Positions 34,952-44,394 are shown, counted from the stretch's first letter. The stretch is 64,000 nt of DNA from TMED23 sp964566055 (GCA_964566055.1 CAZMHI010000022.1:1-64000), one strand, 5' to 3'. Notes: generated from the sequence alone by a model not told the origin. Program-made: numbers and translations.

Positions 34952-36587
34952 CTAAAACATCGCGGACGGGGGTGTTGGGTTTAATACCGCTGCGTTTCAT
35001 TTGATCCGAACGTTGACCATTTGTGAGGTAATCGCCCTCGGCAGCCCGCTTTGCAATCTCGTCCCAATGATCCGACCAATCACCCAGGCTATAGCCATGC
35101 CAGGGTGGCTCCGGCGTCAAGGGAGGCAGGCCTAATTTTTCCCAGAGCACTTTGGCATTTTCCATATATTCGCGCTTGGGCAGAGCCAGCGGCGGCATAT
35201 CGCCTTTTAACGTGGCATCGATCAGCATGGTAGAATCTTCAGGTTTATCTTTATTCTTAGGACCATGTCCGCGATCACGATGGGGCAGGATGACGACATC
35301 TTCGCCCGGATCGGCGCGATAGGCCATCGACCAAAACACGGCATCAGCATTGTCCGGATCGATATCTTCATTAAGGGCGATGACATATTTACCGGTATCG
35401 GCCCGGAGTGTTGCCGCCCCTTGCATGGCGCGGAAAATTTCGGTTCGTGGCACGCCGCGCTCCATGACGATAAAAATCACCCGCCGGATATTTGTCAGCG
35501 GCTCGTGCATGACGACTTTTTTGATGCCTTTAATGCCGAGGGTTTTCTGCAGATGTTCAAGATACATCGGCTCATAAGCAACTTTTTTAATCACGCTGGA
35601 TTCGCTGGGCGTCACCTGCGAGATGATCGAGCTGAAGACGGCATTTTCCTTGCGGGTGATCACGGTGACATCGAAGATCATGTTGAAGTCTTCCAGCGCG
35701 ATATGGCCGTGCGATTCACCAAAGGGTGCTTCCGGTTCCAGATATTCGGTATCGATCAAGCCTTCGATGATGATTTCCGCATCTGCCGGCACCATTAGAT
35801 CAATGCTCTTACATTTCACCGTCCGGATTGGCTCTCCCGCCAAGCCGCCAGCAATCGATAATTCATCGACATCGCGGGGCATTTTTTGCGGGCCCAGATA
35901 AGCCACTGCTGGCGGGCAGCCAAGCACCACTGCACATGGCATTTTATCACCCTTGGCTTTATATTTCTCCCAATGGGGATAGCCACCGGCGCCGCCGTGA
36001 CGGGTCGACATGCGCACCGCCATGCGCGTCGGTGATTTGAGACCACCGCGATAGGTACCCATGTTTTGAATGCCGTTTTCAGGGTCCTTGGTGACAAAAT
36101 TACCGGCTGTCAGGTAAGGCGCGCTATCAAAGCCAGGAGAAGAAATCGGTACGGGCAGCGCATCCAGGCCCTTACCTTCACCATCGATATCACTGCCTTC
36201 AAGCACCACTTCCTGGCACGGCGCGGTATCGACTTCGACGGGTTCTATCGGATTGGCGACAGCGTTTTGCCAGGCGGGGCCGATTTGATCCAATGGCACG
36301 TTCATGCCGATACTGTAGATTTGGCTATTAGCCGCAAGGGCGCCAACAATAACCGGCATGTCAAATTTACGGCCCTTGGAGTCGACTATATTTGTGAACA
36401 GGAAAGCTTTACGGTCACCTTCCGGGATGCCGCCCCGGAATTGCCAGCGCACCAAAGCATGCAGTTCCGTGTCTTTATTTACCTCGGCGTCAATGCGGTG
36501 GAGCAGGCCGGCTTTATCCAAGGCAGCTATATGTGTCTGCAAATCTGCGTAGCCAGATTTTGAGCCGGTGGCGGCGTCATCCATCAT
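34944..36587 (-). CDS. UbiD-family decarboxylase (first copy)
   Basis: This 547-residue protein is a prenylated-FMN-dependent decarboxylase. The expected catalytic triad can be placed as Arg180 (NMGTYRGG), Glu286 and Glu291 (EAPFGES), matching the Arg173/Glu277/Glu282 spacing of fungal Fdc1. UbiD enzymes (de)carboxylate aromatic or alpha,beta-unsaturated acids. ATG 36587 is taken with AAGGA just upstream; a TTG one codon earlier is less likely. It is divergent from the TctA-TctB gene, with operator-like site 2 in between, and leads into the molybdenum hydroxylase gene. No ubiX-like prenyltransferase is in the window, so the cofactor must come from elsewhere. Confidence 0.92.
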   Translation of the reverse strand: MMDDAATGSKSGYADLQTHIAALDKAGLLHRIDAEVNKDTELHALVRWQFRGGIPEGDRKAFLFTNIVDSKGRKFDMPVIVGALAANSQIYSIGMNVPLDQIGPAWQNAVANPIEPVEVDTAPCQEVVLEGSDIDGEGKGLDALPVPISSPGFDSAPYLTAGNFVTKDPENGIQNMGTYRGGLKSPTRMAVRMSTRHGGAGGYPHWEKYKAKGDKMPCAVVLGCPPAVAYLGPQKMPRDVDELSIAGGLAGEPIRTVKCKSIDLMVPADAEIIIEGLIDTEYLEPEAPFGESHGHIALEDFNMIFDVTVITRKENAVFSSIISQVTPSESSVIKKVAYEPMYLEHLQKTLGIKGIKKVVMHEPLTNIRRVIFIVMERGVPRTEIFRAMQGAATLRADTGKYVIALNEDIDPDNADAVFWSMAYRADPGEDVVILPHRDRGHGPKNKDKPEDSTMLIDATLKGDMPPLALPKREYMENAKVLWEKLGLPPLTPEPPWHGYSLGDWSDHWDEIAKRAAEGDYLTNGQRSDQMKRSGIKPNTPVRDVLDD

Positions 36588-36600
36588 CAATTCCTTACCA

Positions 36601-36613
36601 TAAGAAATCTAAG
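36601..36613. promoter_or_regulatory. Candidate MarR operator 2 (TAAGAAATCTAAG)
   Basis: Matches operator 1 at 15 of 16 positions when extended to TAAGAAATCTAAGTAT. It lies 14 bases upstream of the first UbiD start and 89 bases before the TctA-TctB start, close enough to block the UbiD promoter. Confidence 0.5.
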
Positions 36614-36701
36614 TATTTTACTGATACATCCTTTAATACTCCTAGACAATGCGATCTTGAGATGGCTTGATAATAAAAAAATTAAATGGGATGCAGGATC
36701 T

Positions 36702-38768
36702 ATGGAAACTGAAATGCTGGCGATGGCCATCAAGGCGGCGCTTATTTTAAGCGATCCGGTCAGGCTTGGATTTCTGGCTTTTGGCGTTTTCCTAGGACTT
36801 ATTCTGGGTGTTATCCCCGGTCTTGGCGGCCTCGTCGGCCTGTCTTTGTTACTGCCGTTTACTTTCAATATGGATCCCTTTTCAGCCCTTGCTCTGATGA
36901 TGGGGCTGGCTTCGGTTACGGTAACGTCCGACACCATCCCGGCAGTATTATTTGGTGTACCCGGCACAGTGGGATCGGCAGCAACCATCTTGGATGGCAA
37001 TCCGATGGCTAAAAAAGGCCAGGCCAGCCGGGCCTTTGGTGCGGCCTTTACCGCCTCCGTTATTGGCGGCCTGATTGGGGCGGCGATATTGGCCGTGAGC
37101 GTGCCGGTTCTGCGCCCCGTGATGTTGTTTATCGGCACGCCGGAATTACTGGCGATCTGTGTGCTCGGTTTATCATTGGTGGCGACCTTAAGCGGCGGCG
37201 CACCGTTAAAAGGATTGGCAGCTGCTTGTATTGGCTTGATGGTGGCGACCATTGGCGAGGAAGCGCAAACCGGTGAAGTACGTTGGGCGGGCGACTCGTT
37301 GTATCTCGTAGAAGGTCTGCCGATTGTCCCCTTAGCGCTCGGCCTATTTGCACTGCCGGAACTGGCCTCAATGGCGATTGACCGCTCCAGCATTGCTGCC
37401 GGCACCGATGGTCTGCCTAAGAAAGAAAAACGCTGGGCCCAATTGGAAGGCGTCAAAGACGTTTTCAAAAGCTGGTTCTTAGTTGTTCGTTGTTCGGCCA
37501 TCGGCTCAACCCTCGGCGCGGTGCCGGGTATTGGCGCTTCGGTCATTGATTGGATTGCCTATGGCCATGCCTCCCGGAGCGAAAAAGGCGCTGCCGAAAC
37601 TTTCGGTAAAGGCGATGTTCGGGGCGTGATAGCGTCGGAAAGTTCCAACAACGCCAAAGAAGGCGGGGCGCTGATCCCAACCGTGGCTTTTGGTGTGCCG
37701 GGCTCGGCCTCAATGACGTTGTTGTTGGGCGCCTTTTTGATCCACGGCATTACGCCTGGGCCAAAAATGCTGACCTCGCAGTTGGATATCACTTACACCC
37801 TGGTGTGGTCCGTGGCGCTGGCGAATATTCTAGGTGCCGGCATCTGCTTTGTGTTTGCCAATCAACTGGCGCGTATTGCCCTGATCCGGAGCGGCATTCT
37901 GGTGCCGGTTGTATTGGCGGTGACGTTTATCGGCGCCTTCCAAGGCTCCCGAGATTGGGGCGATATCTACGCCTTGCTGATATTCGGCGCTATTGGCTGG
38001 ATTATGAAGCAAAAAGGCTGGCCGCGCCCGCCGCTGGTGCTGGGTTTTGTGCTGGGCGGCTTGGTTGAGAATTATATGTTTATCTCGGTTAGCCGCTATG
38101 GCGCGGATTGGCTGCTGCGACCGGTTGTCATGATCATCTTCGCCATCACGATTTTTGGCCTCGCCCGGCCTTATCTGAAAGCCTATTTCGACACTCGCAA
38201 ATCTGAAAAAGTTGTCTCTTCTGCTGGTGTCAGTTTCGGCTTCCGGCCCGAGAATTTTAGCGCGGACAGTTTGGTTGCCTTGATTGTGCTTGGCGGGTTT
38301 TTGGTCACGCTTTATTTGTCTTTCGGCTGGGAGTTGGCGGCTAAACTTGTGCCCCAGGTGATTGGCTGGGCAGGCGTGATCTTTATTGGTTTATTCCTAT
38401 TGCTGTCGCTTTTCATATTGCGTCCGGACAATGGCCGCGCCCGGCAAAATCTCGATATCAGCTCAGACCATACCGGCCTAACCGAGCGCCTGGTCTATCA
38501 GCGGGCGGGGGTTTATTTCGGCTGGTGTCTGGCTTATCTCGGGGCGGCAACTGTTATTGGTCTGATCCCGGCCCTGTTCTTTTTCATGGCCGGATATTTA
38601 CGTTTTGTCGGGCGGGAAAGCTGGCGTATGACACTGGGCGTCGCCGTGCCGGCCTGGATATTCTGTTATGTATTATTTCACCAGATACTTCTGGTGCCTT
38701 GGCCGGAAACGGTGATCGGCCAGATGTTCCCGGCCCTGAGAAGTATTCGACCCTTGGCTTTGTTCTAG
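36702..38768 (+). CDS. Fused tripartite tricarboxylate transporter permease (TctA-TctB)
   Basis: This 688-residue integral membrane protein has TctA features in the first 500 residues: the paired sequences GVIPGLGGLVGLSLLLPFTF and AVPGIGASVIDWIAYGHA, VTSDTIPAVLFGVPGT, and about ten transmembrane segments. The last 170 residues contain four hydrophobic helices (ALIVLGGFLVTLYLSF onward) and match TctB, so the large and small membrane subunits are fused. It imports carboxylates with the binding protein encoded convergently at 38835. ATG 36702 has an AGGA just upstream. A bidirectional terminator follows. It is divergent from UbiD, so uptake and decarboxylation are probably co-regulated. Confidence 0.88.
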   Translation: METEMLAMAIKAALILSDPVRLGFLAFGVFLGLILGVIPGLGGLVGLSLLLPFTFNMDPFSALALMMGLASVTVTSDTIPAVLFGVPGTVGSAATILDGNPMAKKGQASRAFGAAFTASVIGGLIGAAILAVSVPVLRPVMLFIGTPELLAICVLGLSLVATLSGGAPLKGLAAACIGLMVATIGEEAQTGEVRWAGDSLYLVEGLPIVPLALGLFALPELASMAIDRSSIAAGTDGLPKKEKRWAQLEGVKDVFKSWFLVVRCSAIGSTLGAVPGIGASVIDWIAYGHASRSEKGAAETFGKGDVRGVIASESSNNAKEGGALIPTVAFGVPGSASMTLLLGAFLIHGITPGPKMLTSQLDITYTLVWSVALANILGAGICFVFANQLARIALIRSGILVPVVLAVTFIGAFQGSRDWGDIYALLIFGAIGWIMKQKGWPRPPLVLGFVLGGLVENYMFISVSRYGADWLLRPVVMIIFAITIFGLARPYLKAYFDTRKSEKVVSSAGVSFGFRPENFSADSLVALIVLGGFLVTLYLSFGWELAAKLVPQVIGWAGVIFIGLFLLLSLFILRPDNGRARQNLDISSDHTGLTERLVYQRAGVYFGWCLAYLGAATVIGLIPALFFFMAGYLRFVGRESWRMTLGVAVPAWIFCYVLFHQILLVPWPETVIGQMFPALRSIRPLALF

Positions 38769-38777
38769 GCAAAAAAT

Positions 38778-38817
38778 AAGGGCGATCCCGCGTATTCCCG
38801 GGACCGCCCTTGATTTT
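38778..38817. terminator. Bidirectional terminator
   Basis: Stem AAGGGCG/CGCCCTT continues inside with TCCCG/CGGGA and is followed by ATTTTT; on the other strand AATAAGGG gives a weaker tail. It separates the convergent TctA-TctB and TctC genes. Confidence 0.8.
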
Positions 38818-38834
38818 TATTAATGTAAAAAGCG

Positions 38835-39917
38835 CTATTTCTTCTTTTTCTTCTTACAATTGACTTGGCATTTGCCCGGTTTTTGTGCCCAGGCAGCTTT
38901 CGCTTCTTTCACCACATCTGGTGAAGCCTTCAATATGTTCATGACAATTTGCTGGACTACTTCACCGGTTTTAGGCTGGATCAGTGCCCGGCGTTTTTTG
39001 GCATCTGCCAACAATCCAGGATCTTTAACGGTTTTATTGAAAGCGCCGCGCAGAGCCGCAATACGGTCAGCCGGTACACCCGGAGGCGTGGCGATGGAAC
39101 GGCCAATGGCAGAACCGCCGGAGACAAACTTTAGAACAGCTTGAGCTTTAGGATCGGATGTCAGTTCCTGCATCAACGGCAGATTAGGCAGCTCTTTCTC
39201 TCTAGCCAAACCAACCTGGACCAGCGGTGTCAACTCACCTTTGCTGATACGGTCGGCATGACGAATGCGCCAGCTTATCCAGGCACTTGACTGAATATCG
39301 ACTTCACCGCGCTCAAGCGCCAGGGTCAATGGTGCAGAACCTTTGTAGCCGCAGATTAATTTGTATTTGAGGCCCAGAAAATACTTCTGCATTGCCGGCA
39401 TGATAAAGCTTTGCGAGTTGCGGCCCGTGCAGCCAACCACGACTTCGGTACTTTTTATCGCTTTGATCGATTTAGCCGGCGCACCTGCGCGCGCCATGAC
39501 AACCGGATTAACCGGCACGACGCTGCCAAGCGAGGTGAATTTAGTGGGGTCATATTTCACCCGCTTTGGATTAAGCAAAGAGGCCGTTGCATAGGCATCG
39601 AAAGGCCAGAGCAGGAAGGTGCCGTCTTTGGCGCCAGAGCGATAGCTGTAATTGGTGCCTTTGGTGCCGCCACCGCCGCCCATATTTTGAACGATAATGC
39701 TTGGCTTGCCGGGGATATATTTACCCATATGGCCGGCAAATAAACGCGCATAGGCATCGTATGAGCCGCCTGGAGGATAGGGTACCAGGAAGGTGACAGT
39801 TTTGCCTTTGTAAAATTCGGCTGGTGATTGAGCCGCCGCGGGCTGGATCGAGAATGCTCCGGCAATGGACAAAGCGGCAATTGCGGACGCTGTCAGTAAT
39901 TTTGACTTCAACATCAT
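38835..39917 (-). CDS. TctC/Bug-family tripartite tricarboxylate transporter receptor
   Basis: This 360-residue periplasmic binding protein has a signal peptide (about residues 1-30; hydrophobic core ASAIAALSIAGAFSI, cleavage near AAAQ-SPAEF). The mature part has the Bug-family N-terminal block KTVTFLVPYPPGGSYDAYAR and QNMGGGGGTKGTNY, the carboxylate-binding loops. It ends in an unusual tail, CQVNC followed by six lysines, not a usual Bug C-terminus. It is convergent with TctA-TctB and divergent from the ThDP enzyme, with operator-like site 3 in that promoter. Confidence 0.9.
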   Translation of the reverse strand: MMLKSKLLTASAIAALSIAGAFSIQPAAAQSPAEFYKGKTVTFLVPYPPGGSYDAYARLFAGHMGKYIPGKPSIIVQNMGGGGGTKGTNYSYRSGAKDGTFLLWPFDAYATASLLNPKRVKYDPTKFTSLGSVVPVNPVVMARAGAPAKSIKAIKSTEVVVGCTGRNSQSFIMPAMQKYFLGLKYKLICGYKGSAPLTLALERGEVDIQSSAWISWRIRHADRISKGELTPLVQVGLAREKELPNLPLMQELTSDPKAQAVLKFVSGGSAIGRSIATPPGVPADRIAALRGAFNKTVKDPGLLADAKKRRALIQPKTGEVVQQIVMNILKASPDVVKEAKAAWAQKPGKCQVNCKKKKKK

Positions 39918-39940
39918 TTCTTCTCCCTGTTAAAAAATAG

Positions 39941-39953
39941 TTTGATTTCTAAG
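39941..39953. promoter_or_regulatory. Candidate MarR operator 3 (inverted; CTTAGAAATCAAA)
   Basis: On the minus strand it reads TTAGAAATCAAA, 11 of 12 positions like operator 1. It is 24 bases upstream of the TctC start and 89 bases upstream of the ThDP start. Beside it lies a CTAAGC-N10-GCTTAG dyad (39949-39970). Confidence 0.45.
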
Positions 39954-40041
39954 CTTATTAGTCAGCTTAGTGTTTGATAGAAAGAAATTAAAGTAATATT
40001 TTAAGGCCAACAATAAATTGATTTTAGGGGAGAACAAGGCC

Positions 40042-41841
40042 TTGGATAAGACATCAGATTACGCATCAATGAAATACCCGGAAACACCGGTTAATTTGCC
40101 GGCTAATAAGGCGACGGCGGAATATGGCTCGGACGTCATGGCTGATGTCATCTCCGATATGGGTTTCAAGCATATTTTTGTGCTACCCGGTTCGAGTTTT
40201 CGCGGTCTGCACGATTCATTGGTTAATCATATCCGCAATCAAAATCCAGAAATGATCATGTGTAATCATGAATCCATCGTCGTTTCGATGGCGCATGGCT
40301 ATGCCAAGGCCTCAGGTGAAACAGCAACTTGTGTGGTACATGATCTGGTTGGCCTGATGTGTGCCTCGGTCAGCGTTTTTGATGCCTGGATCGACCGGGT
40401 ACCGTTGCTGATATTTGGTGGTAGCGGTCCACAAGACCCCGCCCGCCGCCGTCCCATCGATTGGACCCATACGGCAAGCATGCAATGTGATCTGATCAAG
40501 CCGTTTGCCAAGTGGACGGCCGAGCCGGTAACCCTGCAAGCGACAATCGACACCATGCTCCGGGCCAATACAATCGCCTCTTCCAAACCCCAAGGACCCG
40601 CCTACGTATCGCTTGATTTGGGCATTCAGGAACAAGATAACCTTGACGATCTCGTGGTGCCGGATGCGGCGCTGGAACGCTTTCAACCGCCGGCGCCCAT
40701 GGCGGCGAATGCCGAAGCCATTGAAAGTGCTATTGATATGTTGTTGGCAGCCGAAAAGCCGTTAATTGTTGGTGGGCGCTTTGGCCGTGATGTCGGGGTC
40801 ACTGCGATACTTGCTGAATTGGTCGAGCTTTCAGGTGCAGCCTATATCGAGGACCGCGCCGTTGTCTGCATGCCGACCTACCATCCGCAAAATCTGAACG
40901 GCGATAATGAGTTACGCAAAACCGCTGATCTGGTTTTGGCCATTGATTGCGTTGATACCACAACCGTAATGGCCGCTCATAATAAAGATGTGCGGGGCCG
41001 TGAGGGTCAGAAAGTCATCGAGATGACGCTCGAAAATCTTTATCCAAGCTCCTGGTCCAATGCCGGTGGTCCGCAAGCAGCCGTTGATCTGGTGCTTGAG
41101 TGTGAGCCGCTTTACGGTATGAGCCAATTGACCGAAGCCTTAAAATCGCGCCTCAATGGTCAGGACGATCAGCTCAAAAAAATCGCTGCACGTAAGGAAG
41201 CCATAGCCAAAGCACATACCGAATTACGCCAAGCTCAAAAAGACGCCCAGCAGGAAGATTGGGATGCTGTGCCGATCAGTACGGGCCGCCTGACCCATGA
41301 GCTTTATCAGGCGGTCAAAGACAAGCCTTGGGTGCTGCCGGTGCGCAATCATCGCAGTTTTCCGGAAGGTCTCTGGGAGTTTACGGAATCCGGCCAGTAT
41401 CTTGGCGCCGATGGCGGCGGTGGAGTTGGCTATGGTCCGGGTGCTGCAGTTGGCGCCGCTTTGGCCTACCGGGAACAAGGCAAATTGCCAGTCGCCATTA
41501 TGGGCGATGGTGATTTCCAAATGGGCAGCGGCGCGATTTGGACGGCGGTGCATTATAAAATTCCGCTGCTGCTGGTCATCAATAACAATAATTCCTGGGG
41601 CAATGATGAATTCCATCAGAGAAATATTGCCCGCAATCGCAATCGGCCGGTAGAAAATGCCTGGATTGGCCAGCGCATGACTGAACCGGCAACGGATTAT
41701 GCAGCCATTGTGCGGGGCTATGGCGGCTGGGCCGAAGGTCCGGTCGAGGACCCGGAGGATTTAGCCGAGGTCTTTAAACGCGCGGTTGCCGAAGTGGAAA
41801 AAGGCAATGTTGCTGTCGTTGATGTCAGGACAGCTTTGTAG
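40042..41841 (+). CDS. ThDP-dependent enzyme of the acetolactate synthase/benzoylformate decarboxylase group
   Basis: This 599-residue protein has all three ThDP-fold domains. The activating Glu77 is in MCNHESIVVSMAHGYAKASG. The central domain starts near residue 230. The cofactor motif is IMGDGDFQMGSGAIW...INNNNSWG near residues 490-525. Such enzymes decarboxylate or ligate 2-oxoacids. A TTG at 40042 with GGGGAG about ten bases upstream is preferred; another TTG at 40018 is in frame. The second UbiD gene begins on the base after the stop, so these two are co-translated. I infer that this enzyme and UbiD2 work on consecutive acids. Confidence 0.86.
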   Translation: MDKTSDYASMKYPETPVNLPANKATAEYGSDVMADVISDMGFKHIFVLPGSSFRGLHDSLVNHIRNQNPEMIMCNHESIVVSMAHGYAKASGETATCVVHDLVGLMCASVSVFDAWIDRVPLLIFGGSGPQDPARRRPIDWTHTASMQCDLIKPFAKWTAEPVTLQATIDTMLRANTIASSKPQGPAYVSLDLGIQEQDNLDDLVVPDAALERFQPPAPMAANAEAIESAIDMLLAAEKPLIVGGRFGRDVGVTAILAELVELSGAAYIEDRAVVCMPTYHPQNLNGDNELRKTADLVLAIDCVDTTTVMAAHNKDVRGREGQKVIEMTLENLYPSSWSNAGGPQAAVDLVLECEPLYGMSQLTEALKSRLNGQDDQLKKIAARKEAIAKAHTELRQAQKDAQQEDWDAVPISTGRLTHELYQAVKDKPWVLPVRNHRSFPEGLWEFTESGQYLGADGGGGVGYGPGAAVGAALAYREQGKLPVAIMGDGDFQMGSGAIWTAVHYKIPLLLVINNNNSWGNDEFHQRNIARNRNRPVENAWIGQRMTEPATDYAAIVRGYGGWAEGPVEDPEDLAEVFKRAVAEVEKGNVAVVDVRTAL

Positions 41842-43476
41842 ATGGCAGCTAACCAATATCACGACATTCATCAGCATATCGAGGCTTTGCGCGAAGCGGG
41901 CTTGTTGTATGAGGTCGACCGCGAGATCAATAAAGATACTGAAATGCATCCTTTGGTGCGTTGGCAGTATCGCGGCGGCATCGCCGAGGAAGAGCGCAAG
42001 GCTTGGCTCTTTACCAATGTCGTCGACAGCAAGGGCCGAAAATTCGATATGCCGGTATTGGTCTGTGGCCTGGCGGGCAGCCCGGCAATATATGAAATCG
42101 GTATTGGTTGCAGCCTGGAAGAAGTAAACGCCAAATGGTCAGCGGCGATTAAGTCTCCGCTCAAACCCAACATTGTCGAGAGCAAAGCGGCACCTTGCCA
42201 CGAGTTGGTTTATGAAGGCAAAGATTTGCAGAGCGGTAAAGGGCTCGATGATCTGCCGATCCCGATCTCAACGCCGGGCTGGGACAATGCACCGTATTCC
42301 TCGTCATCCCATTACATCACCAAGGACCCTGAGACCGGCATCCAAAATATGGGCAATTACCGGGGTCAGGTCAAAGCGCCGGACCGCTTCGGTATGAACA
42401 CCTCGACAGAACTGCGCACCGGCGGCCATATCAACTGGCTGGCCTGGAAAGAGCGGGGCGAGAAAATGCCCTGCGCCGTGGTCATCGGCTGTGCGCCCGT
42501 AGTTTCTTATGCTTCGGTGCAGAAAGTCCCGGAAGGCATCGATGAGTTGGAAGTCGCCGGCGCACTTGTCGGACGGCCGCTTGATCTGGTCAAAGCCAAA
42601 ACCGTCGACCTACTCGTGCCGGCAGATGCGGAAGTTGTCATCGAGGGCTTTATCGATACGGAATATCTCGAACCGGAAGCGCCGTTCGGTGAATCCCATG
42701 GTCATGTTAATTTGCAGGAATATAACGGCTATATGGATGTCACGGCGATCACCCGCCGGAAAAAGGCGGCGATTTCATCCTGGGTCAGCCAAGTTGCACC
42801 CAGCGAATCCTCCGTCATCCGGCGTTTTGCATACGAGTCACGAAATGCCTCTTATCTCAGAGATACGCTGGGCATTAAAAGCGTAGTTACCGTAAAAGCA
42901 CATGAACCCTTAACCTCGCTACACCGGGTTCATGCCATCATTTTTAAAAAAGACACGCCCCGCACCGAGATTTGGCGCGCCATGTATGGCCTGGCAGCGT
43001 TCCGCCAATCCGAGGGCAAATGGATCATTGCTGTCGATAAAGATATCGATGGTGAGAATGCCGATGCACTATTTTGGGCCATGGCCTATCGCTGCAAACC
43101 CCAGCACGATATGGAAATCATCAAGCACCAAGACGGCGGCCATGGACCGCGTGATCTAGCCGATCCGGAAGATGCCTCCGTGCTGATTGACGCCACGCTT
43201 AAAGGCACTTTTCCGCCGGTGTCATTACCCAAGCAGGAGTTCATGGAACGCGCTGCCGAGATTTGGGATGAGCTCGGCCTGCCCAAGCTAAAACGCGAGT
43301 CTCCCTGGTATGGCTATGATCTCGGTGAATGGACGGAAGAGTTTGAACATATGGCCGACCTCGCCGTCAAAAGTGAATACTGGCAGACCGGCAAAGTGAT
43401 CGCCCAACGGCGGCGCAATGATGTCGACATGAACACCGAAGTTCGAACTTTAGCTGATGAGGAAGAAAACGAATAG
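41842..43476 (+). CDS. UbiD-family decarboxylase (second copy)
   Basis: This 544-residue protein is a full-length UbiD paralogue of the one at 34944, with Arg174 (GNYRGQ), Glu279 and Glu284 (EAPFGES) as the expected catalytic trio. The two copies share long segments such as DTEYLEPEAPFGESHGH but differ in the region 180-210 that lines the substrate pocket, so they may have different substrates. The ATG directly follows the ThDP gene stop. Downstream, 98 bases without an obvious terminator precede the convergent PaaA/PaaC-like gene. Confidence 0.92.
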   Translation: MAANQYHDIHQHIEALREAGLLYEVDREINKDTEMHPLVRWQYRGGIAEEERKAWLFTNVVDSKGRKFDMPVLVCGLAGSPAIYEIGIGCSLEEVNAKWSAAIKSPLKPNIVESKAAPCHELVYEGKDLQSGKGLDDLPIPISTPGWDNAPYSSSSHYITKDPETGIQNMGNYRGQVKAPDRFGMNTSTELRTGGHINWLAWKERGEKMPCAVVIGCAPVVSYASVQKVPEGIDELEVAGALVGRPLDLVKAKTVDLLVPADAEVVIEGFIDTEYLEPEAPFGESHGHVNLQEYNGYMDVTAITRRKKAAISSWVSQVAPSESSVIRRFAYESRNASYLRDTLGIKSVVTVKAHEPLTSLHRVHAIIFKKDTPRTEIWRAMYGLAAFRQSEGKWIIAVDKDIDGENADALFWAMAYRCKPQHDMEIIKHQDGGHGPRDLADPEDASVLIDATLKGTFPPVSLPKQEFMERAAEIWDELGLPKLKRESPWYGYDLGEWTEEFEHMADLAVKSEYWQTGKVIAQRRRNDVDMNTEVRTLADEEENE

Positions 43477-43574
43477 TCAACATTTGGGACGAAAAGCTGA
43501 TCAATTATCTGCTCACGCTGTCCACGGAGCCCGGGCGCAAAAACTCCAACGGAAGAAATACATCTGGCTTAGTT

Positions 43575-44348
43575 TCACCTAATCTTCCTATTTCGATCCT
43601 CAGGTGGCACGTCTAACTCTATAGCGGCAATCTTTTCATCGATATCTTCTTTATATTTGGCTCGTAGATCCTCGTTGTTCCATTTGCGGATGCCGTAATC
43701 GACCGAGAGATTAGCAAATTTGGAGCCGGTTTTACCAAAGGTATCAAGGGCATGGGGATACCATTTGTCGACGGCGGCTTGTATTTCCGTTTTGCCGGCC
43801 CCGGCCAGCTTTTGATACTCCTCATTCAGCGAGAGATCACGAGCGCGCCGGGCGCCAAAAGAGGCGTGAAATTTTTCCTCATGGACCATGCTCGTCATTT
43901 CCCGGGCCAGTGGTGCATAAGAGCAATTCAGCATGGCGTGGAGATGATACCAGGCAACCAAATCCATACAGAAACAAAAACCAACCACATCGACCCAGCT
44001 TTCAAACGGCACATTAAACGCATCAATTGGATGATTTCCCATGCGCAGTTCCAATAGCTGATCCGCCATGGCTGCACCGTCAGGCCCGAACGAGCGCAAC
44101 AGACGGCTATCGATAAATCCCTGATGAGCTTCATCGGCAGCGATCTGGGCTTGAATGAAACGGTCTTCGGCGGTCGGTCCCTGATTGATCCAGGGCTGAT
44201 GCTGCTCGACGGAAGCAAACTCAGTGGAGGCCAGGGCGTAGATTATTTTGAGCAGAGTTTCGCGGTATTCATCGGGCATCTGCTCGACGGTTTCGACCTT
44301 CTGCATACCCTTCATTTCGCCCCATTCGACGCCCCGTGATACCCGCAT
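43575..44348 (-). CDS. PaaA/PaaC-like diiron ferritin-like protein (phenylacetyl-CoA epoxidase family)
   Basis: This 257-residue helical protein resembles the PF05138 subunits of phenylacetyl-CoA 1,2-epoxidase. Ligand-like pairs are DxxH at residues 72-75 (ADEAHQGF) and ExxH at 158-161 (HEEKFHASFG), with another Glu in the first long helix (about 43-48). The first pair has Asp where ExxH is usual. No paaB, paaD or paaE lies beside it, so it may be a separate oxygenase or a structural subunit. The start at 44348 has GGGAG eight bases upstream; an earlier in-frame start has none. A TTGATAA-TCG-TTATCAA palindrome at 44395 is in its promoter region. Confidence 0.75.
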   Translation of the reverse strand: MRVSRGVEWGEMKGMQKVETVEQMPDEYRETLLKIIYALASTEFASVEQHQPWINQGPTAEDRFIQAQIAADEAHQGFIDSRLLRSFGPDGAAMADQLLELRMGNHPIDAFNVPFESWVDVVGFCFCMDLVAWYHLHAMLNCSYAPLAREMTSMVHEEKFHASFGARRARDLSLNEEYQKLAGAGKTEIQAAVDKWYPHALDTFGKTGSKFANLSVDYGIRKWNNEDLRAKYKEDIDEKIAAIELDVPPEDRNRKIR

Positions 44349-44394
44349 AGTAGAACTCCCTATCAAATTGTTACTTTGAGAAAAGTATAACTAT

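Noticed and set aside
35265..35798. Antisense frame inside the first UbiD gene
   Set aside because: It shadows a full-length UbiD with catalytic residues; no independent signal is seen.
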